Positions 27,749-36,586 of a stretch of 64,000 nt of DNA are shown here, one piece after another; the stretch's first letter is position 1, and every line of letters begins with the position of its first letter. The translations under genes were made by a program, and so were the position numbers. This DNA comes from Microcoleus vaginatus WJT46-NPBG5 (GTDB lineage: Bacteria; Cyanobacteriota; Cyanobacteriia; Cyanobacteriales; Oscillatoriaceae), in contig JAHHHM010000006.1 in assembly GCA_019359355.1 (NCBI GenBank), positions 62,001 to 126,000 on the forward strand, written 5' to 3'. The notes beneath the pieces were generated by a model, which saw only the letters and a program-made list of their open reading frames with translations, was not told the DNA's origin and searched no databases.

Positions 27749-28803
27749 TTAATTTATCATTTCTGATTGCTGAGCCGACCGGAATAGCAACCTATGCAAA
27801 TAATATTATTCCGCAACTTCAGCCGCTAAATCCAACGTTATTGGTGTCTCAAGAAGTCGCCCCTTATAGCTGCTACCCAGTACCGGCAGATATGACGCCG
27901 GATCAAGGCACAAAAGGACATTTGCGAAGAATTCTTTGGACGCAGTTTCAACTGCCGGCAATCTATAAAAAGCTCAAAGCAAATTTGCTCTTTTCCCCGC
28001 TTCCAGAAGCGCCAATCTTTTCTAATTGCCGTTATGTTGTCACCGTCCACGATTTAATACCTTTGAGGTTTCCAAAACGATTTTCTAGGCTAACAGCCTA
28101 TTTTAGGCACTACATTCCCCAGGTTATTGGGCAAGCGGAGCATATCATTTGTGATTCGACAGCAACGGCAAAAGATGTCACGAATTTTTTCAATATTAAG
28201 CCAGAAAAAATCACATCAGTACCCTTAGCCTATGATGCTGAAAACTTTCGATTTCTCGATTTGCCGGCTAGCAATTATTTTCTTTATATAGGCCGGCATG
28301 ATCCGTATAAAAATCTGCATCGGTTAGTTGAGGCATTTGCGGCTTTGCCAAATTTCACTGATTTTGAATTGTGGTTAGCCGGCCCTGCGGATCGGAATTA
28401 CACACCTGAACTGGCAAGTCATATTCAAGAATTGGGTTTAAGTGAGCAGGTGAAATTCATTGGCTATGTGCCTTATGAAAAACTGCCGGTGTTGATGAAT
28501 CAGGCAATTGCGCTGGTTTTTCCCAGCCTTTGGGAGGGATTTGGCTTACCGGCACTTGAAGCAATGGCGTGTGGAACGCCGGTGATTACATCTGGGCGCT
28601 CATCTTTACCCGAAGTTGTTGGGGATGCGGCGATCTTAGTTGATCCCTACAACGTCAGAGAAATTACTGAGGCAATGGTAACAGTGACAACCCGTTCGGG
28701 ATGGCGAACGCGCCTGCGGGAACTCGGTTTAGCGAGAGCGAGTCAATTTAGCTGGGCAAAAACAGGCAAAAGTACAGCAGAAATCTTAAAAAGATATATT
28801 TAA
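27709..28803 (+). CDS. Family 4 glycosyltransferase
   Basis: 364 residues from a TTG at 27709; a GTG at 27730 just before [10 protein letters not shown] is a good alternative and would shorten the overlap with the preceding gene to 19 nt. GT-B fold: [15 protein letters not shown] (glycine-rich loop), [31 protein letters not shown], and the donor-site signature [22 protein letters not shown] with the E-x7-E pair. The VHDLIP motif is common in mannosyl/rhamnosyl-type GT4 enzymes. It follows the rml genes and the GT2 in the same direction with overlap, so it is probably in one transcript. Confidence 0.91.
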   Translation: MQASAAAVANPLLINLSFLIAEPTGIATYANNIIPQLQPLNPTLLVSQEVAPYSCYPVPADMTPDQGTKGHLRRILWTQFQLPAIYKKLKANLLFSPLPEAPIFSNCRYVVTVHDLIPLRFPKRFSRLTAYFRHYIPQVIGQAEHIICDSTATAKDVTNFFNIKPEKITSVPLAYDAENFRFLDLPASNYFLYIGRHDPYKNLHRLVEAFAALPNFTDFELWLAGPADRNYTPELASHIQELGLSEQVKFIGYVPYEKLPVLMNQAIALVFPSLWEGFGLPALEAMACGTPVITSGRSSLPEVVGDAAILVDPYNVREITEAMVTVTTRSGWRTRLRELGLARASQFSWAKTGKSTAEILKRYI

Positions 28804-28897
28804 CGCTTTTTTTCGCCTTAATTCATTGCCGGCCTCAAGTATATCCGGATTTTCGTTTTTCTTAGGGTTAAGTGGGATAGCTCATGGAAATGTTATT

Positions 28898-28924
28898 CTC
28901 CACTGTGAGTGTGTTTGTGTGGAG
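28898..28924 (+). promoter_or_regulatory. Hairpin that could cover the glmM ribosome-binding site
   Basis: CTCCAC (28898-28903) and GTGGAG (28919-28924) pair over 6 bp around a 15-nt loop. The 3' arm contains the GGAG that is the only Shine-Dalgarno candidate for the glmM ATG at 28937. Sequestration of the RBS is possible but unproven; the stem is short. Confidence 0.35.
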
Positions 28925-28936
28925 TGAATTAAAAAT

Positions 28937-30430
28937 ATGGTAGCAACACCAGCTCGGACTCAGTATGGCTTAATCAACCCGACTGTATCTTTATCACAAG
29001 CGCCGGCAGTCAAGCCGGTACAACCAGCCAGCCGGTCAGAAATCGATCCGGTTTGGCTGGCCCGCCAATTGCCAACAACCGCCTTATTTGGCACAGATGG
29101 CATTCGCGGACGAGTCGGGGATATTTTAAATGCACCCTTGGCGATGCAAGTCGGTTTCTGGGCCGGCCAAGTTCTGAAATCGCACGCCACTAATCCGGGT
29201 CCTATTATTTTGGGGCAAGACTCCAGAACTTCCAGCGATATGTTAGCGATGGCTTTGTCTGCCGGCTTAACTTCTGCCGGGTTGGAAGTCTGGAATCTGG
29301 GATTGTGCCCAACCCCCTGCGTTGCCTATCTCACCAGCATTTCTGGGGCTGTGGGTGGGGTAATGATTTCTGCCAGCCACAACCCGCCAGAGGACAACGG
29401 AATTAAATTTTTCCGCGCCGATGGTTCAAAGTTATCTTCAACGTTGCAACAGCAAATAGAACAGGGATTGCGAGGAAAAGCAGAAACAATTCCCACCTAC
29501 AGTTGGGGGCAATATTACCACCGGCCTGAATTGGTGAGCGAATATGCCGAGTCTCTACAGCGCCCCTTGCTGCCGGCGGGAAGCCTTCAGGGAATGCGAA
29601 TCGTTTTAGATTTAGCTTGGGGCGCTGCCGCAAACCTCGCGCCGGCAGTGTTCAGAGAAATGGGCGCAGAGGTAATCTGTTTGCACGATCGGCCCGACGG
29701 CAATCAAATTAATGTCCATTGTGGTTCCACCCATCTAGAACCGCTACAGAAAGCCGTGTGGCAACACGCCGCTGATATGGGGTTTGCCTTTGATGGGGAT
29801 GCGGATCGGGTTTTAGCCGTAGATAACCAAGGCCGGCCTATTGATGGCGATTACATTCTCTACCTGTGGGGCCAAACCCTTCGTAAAGCCCAACAATTGC
29901 CGGGAGATTTGATTATTGCCACCGTGATGGCTAATTTAGGCTTTGAACGTGCTTGGAAAGAGCAGGGTGGCCAACTGGTGCGGACATCAGTCGGCGATCA
30001 GTACGTTCAAGCTGAAATGATCCGGACTGGTTCTATGTTGGGTGGTGAGCAATCCGGCCACATTTTATGCCGGCATTATGGCATCACCGGCGACGGTTTG
30101 CTAACCGCTTTGCACATTGCCGCCTTGGTCAAACAAGCCGGTGAAACACTGGCATCACTCATCGATCAAAGCTTCCAAACCTATCCCCAACTGCTGCGGA
30201 ATGTGCGCGTAGAAGATCGGGAACGCCGGCTCAACTGGCAAAATTGCGACGCCGTGCAAACCGCCATTGCCAAAGCGCAAGAGGCGATGGGAGATCAAGG
30301 ACGCATCCTCGTCCGCGCCTCTGGTACTGAACCGCTGATCCGCGTCATGGTAGAAGCTGCCTGCCCGGAACTCACCCGTTATTGGACAGAAAACTTAGTT
30401 CTAGCCGTTCAGCAGCATTTAGCCGCCTAG
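28937..30430 (+). CDS. glmM: Phosphoglucosamine mutase
   Basis: 497 residues; converts glucosamine-6-phosphate to glucosamine-1-phosphate for UDP-GlcNAc synthesis. An N-terminal extension of about 45 residues precedes [18 protein letters not shown]. The catalytic phosphoserine loop [15 protein letters not shown] is near residues 143-157, the metal-binding [10 protein letters not shown] near 284-293, the sugar-binding GEQSGH loop follows, and the phosphate-binding [12 protein letters not shown] is near 458. All the key residues of the alpha-D-phosphohexomutase family are present. A housekeeping gene within the glycan region; UDP-GlcNAc feeds peptidoglycan and surface glycans. Confidence 0.95.
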   Translation: MVATPARTQYGLINPTVSLSQAPAVKPVQPASRSEIDPVWLARQLPTTALFGTDGIRGRVGDILNAPLAMQVGFWAGQVLKSHATNPGPIILGQDSRTSSDMLAMALSAGLTSAGLEVWNLGLCPTPCVAYLTSISGAVGGVMISASHNPPEDNGIKFFRADGSKLSSTLQQQIEQGLRGKAETIPTYSWGQYYHRPELVSEYAESLQRPLLPAGSLQGMRIVLDLAWGAAANLAPAVFREMGAEVICLHDRPDGNQINVHCGSTHLEPLQKAVWQHAADMGFAFDGDADRVLAVDNQGRPIDGDYILYLWGQTLRKAQQLPGDLIIATVMANLGFERAWKEQGGQLVRTSVGDQYVQAEMIRTGSMLGGEQSGHILCRHYGITGDGLLTALHIAALVKQAGETLASLIDQSFQTYPQLLRNVRVEDRERRLNWQNCDAVQTAIAKAQEAMGDQGRILVRASGTEPLIRVMVEAACPELTRYWTENLVLAVQQHLAA

Positions 30431-30476
30431 GGACTAGGGCTAAGCCCCCTCACAACGCCCCTAGTGATTCGCCATT

Positions 30477-30512
30477 AGCCCTCAGATGCCACTAAGCTGG
30501 TAGCTGAGGGCT
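30477..30512. repeat. Nested intergenic palindrome between glmM and the O-antigen ligase-like gene
   Basis: AGCCCTCAG (30477-30485) and CTGAGGGCT (30504-30512) pair perfectly over 9 bp, with an inner CCA/TGG pairing. No T-run follows. Sequences of this style recur between genes in many filamentous cyanobacteria, so it may be a dispersed palindromic repeat; only one copy is in this window. A weaker inverted repeat (ACTAGGG/CCCTAGT) lies at 30433-30465. Confidence 0.5.
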
Positions 30513-30539
30513 GATTGCTGAAAGCTTAAAAATTCTTCA

Positions 30540-32210
30540 ATGCTGAAATCTAAGGCCAAATCAAAGCGGAAATCCAAGAAATCCAAACAGCAACCCACGG
30601 CTGAAAAGCCGCCCCTGAGTAAAAAAGAGCAAAAAGCACAAAAGCGACAGGCAGCACGTGAGCGCAAAGAAGCGGTTAAAACAATCACCCCCGCTGTGTT
30701 TGCCTCTGTTGCGATTGGGATCTTGCTGTTTCTCCTCAAAGGCCCGAAACTTGCGATTGCCGGCTGCGGTGGGTTTCTTGCCCTAACGCTTGCTTTTAAA
30801 TACCCTCGACAAGCGCTTTGGGCATTCCTAATTTACCTACCCATTAATGGCACCGTAACTTATTGGGTTGGGGGTGGAAATGCTGCATTTCAACTGGCTA
30901 AAGATGCGCTTTACTTTCCAGCCCTTGTGGCATTAGTTCAGCAGTTGAAACACAGCCGGCTGCCGCTCGTAATTTCTAAAGGGCTGGTACAGCCACTGCT
31001 GATTTTGCTGACAGTTTGTATCTTGACATTAATATTAGTTAATGGCTCTCAACAGTTCTCTCCAACTCCGGGCGGGAAACCCATCTTATTAGGAATTTTA
31101 GGTCTAAAAGTTTTTATCGGATATATGCCTTTAATCACTTGCGGTTACTACCTGATCCGCAACAAACAGCAATTTCTTTTCCTAACCCGAATGCACATTG
31201 TTCTTGCTTTGATTTGCTGTGGCCTAGGTTTGTTGCAATATATGATGCTGCAAACCGGCAAGTGTGTGGGCACTCGAAATTTGGAAGGAGCTGAATTATT
31301 TAAAGCAACGACAGATGCTAAATGTTTGGTAGGAGGTTCTCTCGTCTTTAGCCCCCAGGTAAATGCGATCCGCTTACCGGGAACATTTGTCTCGCCTTGG
31401 CATTGGGCTTGGTTCTTGATGTCTAACACCTTTTTGACCTTTGGATCTGCCTTTAGCGACCCTTCTTTACTCTGGCAAATTGCGAGTTTTGCTTCCCTGG
31501 CAGCCGTTATCATTAACGCTGTAATTTGTGGTCAAAGAATTGCTCTGGTTGCCGTGCCGACAATTATTATAATTCTACTGATTCTTACGGGCCAAGTGGC
31601 GAACCTAAAACGCTTTCTTCCCATTGCGGGGGGAATTGGCCTTTTGGCGGGTGCCGGTGTGGCGATGTTTCCCAAGTTTGTTCAAGATCGGATCACGAGT
31701 TTTGTTGAGCGTTGGCAGGCTTCACCGCCTACAGAGTTTTTTGCTAATCAAGTGCAGTTTACTGTTGAGGGACAGGCGGGATTATTGGGCAAAGGTTTGG
31801 GACGTGCAACAAACTCCGCTCGTGCCTTGGGTGACACTCAGCTAATAGAAACTTGGTTTCCTAAATTACTCTATGAAATCGGGCCGGTTGGGTTGATTGC
31901 GTTTCTAATTTTTGTAACAGCTTTGAGCGTGGTTACGTTTAAGGCTTATCGTTCTCTCCAAGACAAAAACTTACGAAGTTTTGGGGCTTGTTTGTGGGTG
32001 TTTGTTTTGTTTGTCAGTTATAACCCTTATTGGTATCCACTAGATACCGATCCAATTGCGGTTTATTACTGGTTTTTTGCGGGCGTGATTCTTAAATTGC
32101 CGGTACTGGATCGTCAAGAGCAAGAAAAGCTTCAAGATGCAGATCCCAATTTACTTGTTGACGCTAAGAAAGAACGTCTGAAAAAAAATCGGCGTTCTGC
32201 ATTCGCATAA
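30540..32210 (+). CDS. hpsL: Polytopic O-antigen ligase/polymerase-like protein, probable HpsL
   Basis: 556 residues. The first 50 residues are extremely Lys-rich (KSKAKSKRKSKKSK), then about ten to twelve hydrophobic segments to residue 525, with one large loop near 235-300 (CVGTRNLEGAELF... FVSPWHWAW) as in Wzy/WaaL-type enzymes, and a charged C-terminus. Such proteins polymerise or ligate glycan units at the periplasmic face. The lysine-rich start and the following GT2, GT4, GT4 genes match what I recall of the hormogonium polysaccharide hpsL-hpsP locus; the hps assignment is from memory and gene order, not alignment. Alternative: a generic O-antigen ligase-family protein. Confidence 0.8.
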   Translation: MLKSKAKSKRKSKKSKQQPTAEKPPLSKKEQKAQKRQAARERKEAVKTITPAVFASVAIGILLFLLKGPKLAIAGCGGFLALTLAFKYPRQALWAFLIYLPINGTVTYWVGGGNAAFQLAKDALYFPALVALVQQLKHSRLPLVISKGLVQPLLILLTVCILTLILVNGSQQFSPTPGGKPILLGILGLKVFIGYMPLITCGYYLIRNKQQFLFLTRMHIVLALICCGLGLLQYMMLQTGKCVGTRNLEGAELFKATTDAKCLVGGSLVFSPQVNAIRLPGTFVSPWHWAWFLMSNTFLTFGSAFSDPSLLWQIASFASLAAVIINAVICGQRIALVAVPTIIIILLILTGQVANLKRFLPIAGGIGLLAGAGVAMFPKFVQDRITSFVERWQASPPTEFFANQVQFTVEGQAGLLGKGLGRATNSARALGDTQLIETWFPKLLYEIGPVGLIAFLIFVTALSVVTFKAYRSLQDKNLRSFGACLWVFVLFVSYNPYWYPLDTDPIAVYYWFFAGVILKLPVLDRQEQEKLQDADPNLLVDAKKERLKKNRRSAFA

Positions 32211-32248
32211 AACCCTTATTTTGAGTTTCCACTTTTTCGGGACAGAAG

Positions 32249-33229
32249 ATGCAAGCTGTAAATGAGCCTTTAATTTCTGTAATTGTTCCCACTTATGGAC
32301 GGGAGGAACCTCTGCGGCAAACTCTGGTGGATGTATTGCAGCAAGATTACTCTAATTTTGAAGTGCTTGTTGTTGATCAAACGGCAAATCATGAAGCAGA
32401 AACGCAACTTTTTTTAGAGCAACTGTTTTCTGCCGGCCAGATTCAGTGGTTCCGGGTAAATTGGGCAAGTTTGCCGGCTGCGCGTAACTATGGTGTGCGT
32501 CGGGCATCTGGGGAAATTATTGTGTTTATTGATGATGATGTGAGGCTGCCGGCTGGTTTTTTAGCAGCTCATAGACGAACCTATCAAAAAGCATCGATAG
32601 GGGCGGTTGCTGGACGGGTATTCGACCGAATGAAACTGACTGATTCGGGCGGTGATTTAACAATTGAATATCTTCCTCCAGAGGCGAAAGATCCGGGGAT
32701 TGCTTGGTATTATATTGACCTAGTGCATACGGTAAAGCCTCAGCCGGTAATTTCAGCGAGAGGCTGCAATATGTCTTTTCGCCGGCAAGTTTTTACTGAG
32801 TTTGACTTGCGTTTTGATGAGCGATTTAAGGGCAGTGCGGTGCGAGAAGAGTCTGATTTTTGCTTGCAATTTCGCAAAACCGGCTACGAAATTTGGTATG
32901 AACCCGAAGCGCATTTAATTCACTTGGGTGAGGAAACCGGCGGTTGCCACGATATCAGCACTCGCTCGGCTCAATATCAGATTAATCTTTACCATAATCA
33001 CTTTTTAATGGGGTTTAAAAATCTCACCCCTTCTCAATGCTTGAAATTCTTCGCTCGTTTATTTGATTGTCAAGTTTTAGGCCATCCTCCTTGCAACAAA
33101 AGTGGGTCTTTGATTAAAACTTTGGGGCGAGCCGGTTTCTATACTCTCGGTTTCTTAAAAGCGTTCGCTACAGTGGTTCAATCGGCTTGGGATGACGGAC
33201 AAATCTACAGTCGGCAAGATTCTATGTAG
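32249..33229 (+). CDS. hpsN: Family 2 glycosyltransferase, probable HpsN
   Basis: 326 residues. GT-A motifs: ISVIVPTYGREEPLRQTL, LVVDQTAN, ASLPAARNYGVRRASGEIIVFIDDDVRLP (metal site in FIDDDV), ISARGCNMSFRRQVF and REESDFCLQFRKTGYEIWYEP with the catalytic base. The C-terminal about 60 residues are weakly hydrophobic. It sits 38 bp after the ligase-like gene, hence probably in its operon, and the neighbourhood suggests the hormogonium polysaccharide GT2 (HpsN). The symbol is tentative and rests on neighbourhood and remembered sequence style. Confidence 0.8.
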   Translation: MQAVNEPLISVIVPTYGREEPLRQTLVDVLQQDYSNFEVLVVDQTANHEAETQLFLEQLFSAGQIQWFRVNWASLPAARNYGVRRASGEIIVFIDDDVRLPAGFLAAHRRTYQKASIGAVAGRVFDRMKLTDSGGDLTIEYLPPEAKDPGIAWYYIDLVHTVKPQPVISARGCNMSFRRQVFTEFDLRFDERFKGSAVREESDFCLQFRKTGYEIWYEPEAHLIHLGEETGGCHDISTRSAQYQINLYHNHFLMGFKNLTPSQCLKFFARLFDCQVLGHPPCNKSGSLIKTLGRAGFYTLGFLKAFATVVQSAWDDGQIYSRQDSM

Positions 33230-33393
33230 GTGAGTTAGCTATCAAATAAAAAGCAATGTGTAGAACTTTTTTAACTGTAGATGATAGCAAGTAGGAGAAG
33301 AGATTTGTGAAAACCTCAATCCTATTGAGCTAGAAAGTGTTAAATTATGAATTTATTGCCTAATTTCTGTCGGCCTTTACATTCAGTTGCATC

Positions 33394-33951
33394 ATGATAT
33401 TTTCAAATCTTTTGCGGGGTGATCGAATTCGACTCACTGCTTTAACATCAAAGGATCTCACCACTGTTGCCGGCTGGCATGAAGATGCTGACTTTTTACG
33501 CATGGTAGATGCGCGTCCAGCAACGCCTCAAACTGAGGAATTGCTAACGCAATGGTTAGAAGAACGTTACAAAGCAACAGACGCTTTTGTTTTGGCAGTT
33601 CGAGGTAAAAGTAGCGAGGATTTGATTGGGGTTATTGAATTTGAAGGAATTCTCTGGACGCATCAAGTAAGTTGGATGAGCGTTGCGATTGGCAATCGCA
33701 GTAATTGGGGCAAAGGTTATGGTTATGACGCAATGCAACTCGCCCTTATATTCGCTTTTGATGAACTGAATCTATATCGAGTACAACTAACCGTTTTTAG
33801 CTACAACGAACGTGCAATTGCTTTGTATGAAAAGTTGGGTTTTCAACGTGAAGGCGTCTACCGGCAATTTTTACAGCGCGACGGCAAGCGCTATGATATG
33901 TATTTGTATGGACTCTTGCGCCCAGAATGGGAAAAGGTTAAAACTCACTAA
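33394..33951 (+). CDS. GNAT-family N-acetyltransferase (RimJ/RimL-like)
   Basis: 185 residues. GNAT fold with GDRIRLTALTSKDLTTVAGWH at the N-terminus, IGVIEFEGI, SVAIGNRSNWGKGYGYDAMQLAL (acetyl-CoA pyrophosphate loop, Q/RxxGxG variant) and YNERAIALYEKLGFQREGVYRQ. It acetylates an amino group of a small molecule, sugar or protein N-terminus; the substrate is not evident. Its 3' end overlaps the convergent glycosyltransferase gene by 4 bp. The position suggests, but does not show, a glycan-related role. Confidence 0.9.
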   Translation: MIFSNLLRGDRIRLTALTSKDLTTVAGWHEDADFLRMVDARPATPQTEELLTQWLEERYKATDAFVLAVRGKSSEDLIGVIEFEGILWTHQVSWMSVAIGNRSNWGKGYGYDAMQLALIFAFDELNLYRVQLTVFSYNERAIALYEKLGFQREGVYRQFLQRDGKRYDMYLYGLLRPEWEKVKTH

Positions 33952-35120
33952 TTTTTATTCGCTAAAATTTGCTCGTAAGCTTGAATCGTTTGTTGGGCAA
34001 TCGTCTCCCAATTATAATACTTTAAAGCATAATTCTGAGCGTTTAATCCTCGCCGCTGGCGCTCACTTACATCCTTTAACGCTAATCTTAGCGTATCAGT
34101 AAGCGCTGCCACCTCACAGGAACAAACCCAGCCGGCTTCTGCTTGCTGCACTTCCTCCCAAATATGCACTTGATCGGAAATAACTACCGGCGTTCCCGCA
34201 GCCATCGCTTCTGCTACTGCAATTCCAAAGTTTTCGTAATAAGAAGGCAAAACAAAAATATCAGCATTTTCTAGCAAAGCTGCTTTCAAATTTCCAGAAA
34301 CAAAACCGGTGACTGTAGTGTGTTTAGCAAGGGTGGAGTTTGCTATTTGTTTACGAATTTTAGCCTCATAGTTGGGATCTTGGGGGTTATTTCCAGCTAA
34401 TACAAAGTGAAAACTTAATCCTTCAGCGAGAAGGTTTTCTAAAGCCGGCAACAGCAAATCTAGTCCTTTTTTTGAGTCAATTCTGGACATAAAAAGCAGT
34501 AACGGGTTGGCTAAATTTAAATTATGAAGTTCTTGACTATTGACTGTGTTTTTGGTAAGGTTAACGCCTAAAGGGATGACTAAATCCTGTGTAATTAAAC
34601 CAAATCGTTCTGAAATCTTAGCTTCCTGTTGACTGGTGAAATGAATAGCCGCAGCACCGCCTAAGTTAGGCCGTTCAAACAAGGCTGCATAAACTCGCTT
34701 TAGCTGCTTTTTCTTTTGGAGATCGGCAGGGTCAAGAGTGCCTAAAGGACGCAAAATATAAGGTAAATTTCTAGTTCTCGCCACTGTTGCCGCAGCCGTA
34801 CTCACTGGCGAAAATAAGGCATGAATATGGGCAAGATCGAAGGCTTTCGCGTGCCGGCTTAGCCAACGCAGCAAGTCAAGAGAAAATTTGTAACGCCGAA
34901 ACGGAGAACAGGGAAAATAATACACCTGATAACCATTTTGTTCTACTGGCCGGTTTAAGGGTACATCGAGCGGTGGCTGACCCACATCTCCGTTAGAATT
35001 GGTCGTGAGAATGGTTACTTCAATTCCTTTGCCGGCAAGTGCTGCGGAAAGTCCTAGCACCATTTGACTGGGACCCCCGTAGACTAGGGAAATTGAAGGG
35101 ATGATTTGCAGAATTCGCAT
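33948..35120 (-). CDS. hpsP: Family 4 glycosyltransferase, probable HpsP
   Basis: 390 residues. GT-B: ILQIIPSISLVYGGPSQMVLGLSAAL at the N-terminus (glycine-rich acceptor loop), HIHALFSPVS, FMSRIDSKKGLDLLLPAL, and donor-site PSYYENFGIAVAEAMAAGTPVV with the E-x7-E pair. Together with the gene at 35285 on the same strand it faces the hpsL/hpsN-like pair. The starting segment matches what I remember of HpsP; treat the symbol as tentative. The ATG at 35120 is the first residue of the conserved strand, which supports this start. Confidence 0.82.
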   Translation of the reverse strand: MRILQIIPSISLVYGGPSQMVLGLSAALAGKGIEVTILTTNSNGDVGQPPLDVPLNRPVEQNGYQVYYFPCSPFRRYKFSLDLLRWLSRHAKAFDLAHIHALFSPVSTAAATVARTRNLPYILRPLGTLDPADLQKKKQLKRVYAALFERPNLGGAAAIHFTSQQEAKISERFGLITQDLVIPLGVNLTKNTVNSQELHNLNLANPLLLFMSRIDSKKGLDLLLPALENLLAEGLSFHFVLAGNNPQDPNYEAKIRKQIANSTLAKHTTVTGFVSGNLKAALLENADIFVLPSYYENFGIAVAEAMAAGTPVVISDQVHIWEEVQQAEAGWVCSCEVAALTDTLRLALKDVSERQRRGLNAQNYALKYYNWETIAQQTIQAYEQILANKN

Positions 35121-35284
35121 ATTTAAAGTTTTTTTAACCGCAGATAAACGCAGATGGGTTAAAGATCAGTTGATAATGGGATGTTTTTGCCGGCGCTTGA
35201 GTTAAGTGTCTATTTTGCAGGGATAGGAAATTATTTATTTCAGGATTAAATGTTGGAATGGATGGGCTAATCTCTGTATTTTCT

Positions 35285-36451
35285 TTAAAGAAGCTCTTTA
35301 TAAAATTTAAGTAATTGCTGAGCGAGGGCTTTATTAGTATATTTTTTTTTGACTCGTTCATAACCCTTTTGTGATAAGCGTTTAGCTAATTCTGGATATT
35401 CTATTATCTGAGTTAAACATTTTTTTAGTGCTTCTGCATTTCCTTCTGGAAAGACTAAACCGGCTTCTCCAATGACATGAGGAATTTCACCGGAATTGGA
35501 GCCTATAACCGGCACTTGACAAGCCATTGCCTCGATCAGTACATGACCAAATTGTTCTTTCCAACCGGCAGCCGTTAAAGTTTTAAATTTATCAGTGGTT
35601 TCCGAGGGCAAAACTAAGGCATTCATTAGGTTAATATATTGGTAAACTTGGTCATGGGGAACACTTTCTACCCAAATTAGTCGATTTTGCAGATTATTTT
35701 CAATTGCCCATTCTATTAAAGCTTGCTGTAATTGTCCTCGCCCTACTAATAACCATTTCCAGGGAAAGTTTTGCAAATCTGTTAAGGCTTTAGCGAGAGT
35801 CAGTAAACCTTTTTCTTCCACAAATCGGCCTACAAATCCCACAACGAAATCATTCGGCTGAATATTTAAGTTATGACGTAGTTCTGGCTGGAGTTGACGT
35901 TGAAACAAGCTTTCATCTACACCCAATTGCGGCATCACTTGAACTGCACCTTGATAGCCACGTCCACGCAAAATTTCAGCGCCGTCCTGATTGCCGGCAA
36001 TTAAACCGTGAGTGTGGCGCAAATTATAAGCCTCTAATTGAGAAATCGGCCATTTCAAATGGTATGGCAAATTCCACCAAGTAAAAAATAAGTTTTTCGC
36101 CTTTAGTCCCAGCAGCCGGTTGAGCGTAATTAACTGAGCATAAGCCAGGGAACGAGAACCCTGTTCCACCTGAATAATATTAGGTTGAAACCGACGCAAT
36201 AGCTGAACTAAATCAGCCCCAAAAGTGAGCAGTCCTTGGTGATTTTCACTAAAATTAGAAACCGGCACCACTTTAAAAGACCCTTCATCAATCAATTGCA
36301 TCTCAACCGTCTGGTTTTGCACACCCCCTGGTTTCCACCGGCGCGGTACCACAACTGTCACCTCAATCCCCGGTTCCAAATTAGCTAAAACTCGCAATTT
36401 CTCACGGTTGAGGTCAACAATATAAGTGTGGCTGGCAACTAAAATTCTCAT
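35285..36451 (-). CDS. hpsO: Family 4 glycosyltransferase, probable HpsO
   Basis: 388 residues from the ATG at 36451; an in-frame TTG at 36487 would add 12 poorly conserved residues, and MRILVASHTYIV is the expected first strand, so the ATG is used. Motifs: VTVVVPRRWKPGG, IIQVEQGSRSLAYAQ, VVGFVGRFVEEKGLLTLAKAL and the donor-site segment FGHVLIEAMACQVPVIGSNSGEIPHVIGEAGLVFPEGN. It lies 164 bp upstream of the hpsP-like gene on the same strand. Retaining sugar transfer to a lipid-linked glycan is the family role. The symbol is tentative, from gene order and remembered sequence style. Confidence 0.8.
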   Translation of the reverse strand: MRILVASHTYIVDLNREKLRVLANLEPGIEVTVVVPRRWKPGGVQNQTVEMQLIDEGSFKVVPVSNFSENHQGLLTFGADLVQLLRRFQPNIIQVEQGSRSLAYAQLITLNRLLGLKAKNLFFTWWNLPYHLKWPISQLEAYNLRHTHGLIAGNQDGAEILRGRGYQGAVQVMPQLGVDESLFQRQLQPELRHNLNIQPNDFVVGFVGRFVEEKGLLTLAKALTDLQNFPWKWLLVGRGQLQQALIEWAIENNLQNRLIWVESVPHDQVYQYINLMNALVLPSETTDKFKTLTAAGWKEQFGHVLIEAMACQVPVIGSNSGEIPHVIGEAGLVFPEGNAEALKKCLTQIIEYPELAKRLSQKGYERVKKKYTNKALAQQLLKFYKELL

Positions 36452-36586
36452 AAAAGGGGATAATAAATGAACAAGGATCTCTTGCAAAAGTCGAAAATCT
36501 TTCTAATCTATTTGTGATTAAAATCAAAATTTCCAACTTTTGCAAAAGCTCTAAAAAATTCCACGACAACGTTAAATACCCTCCCC

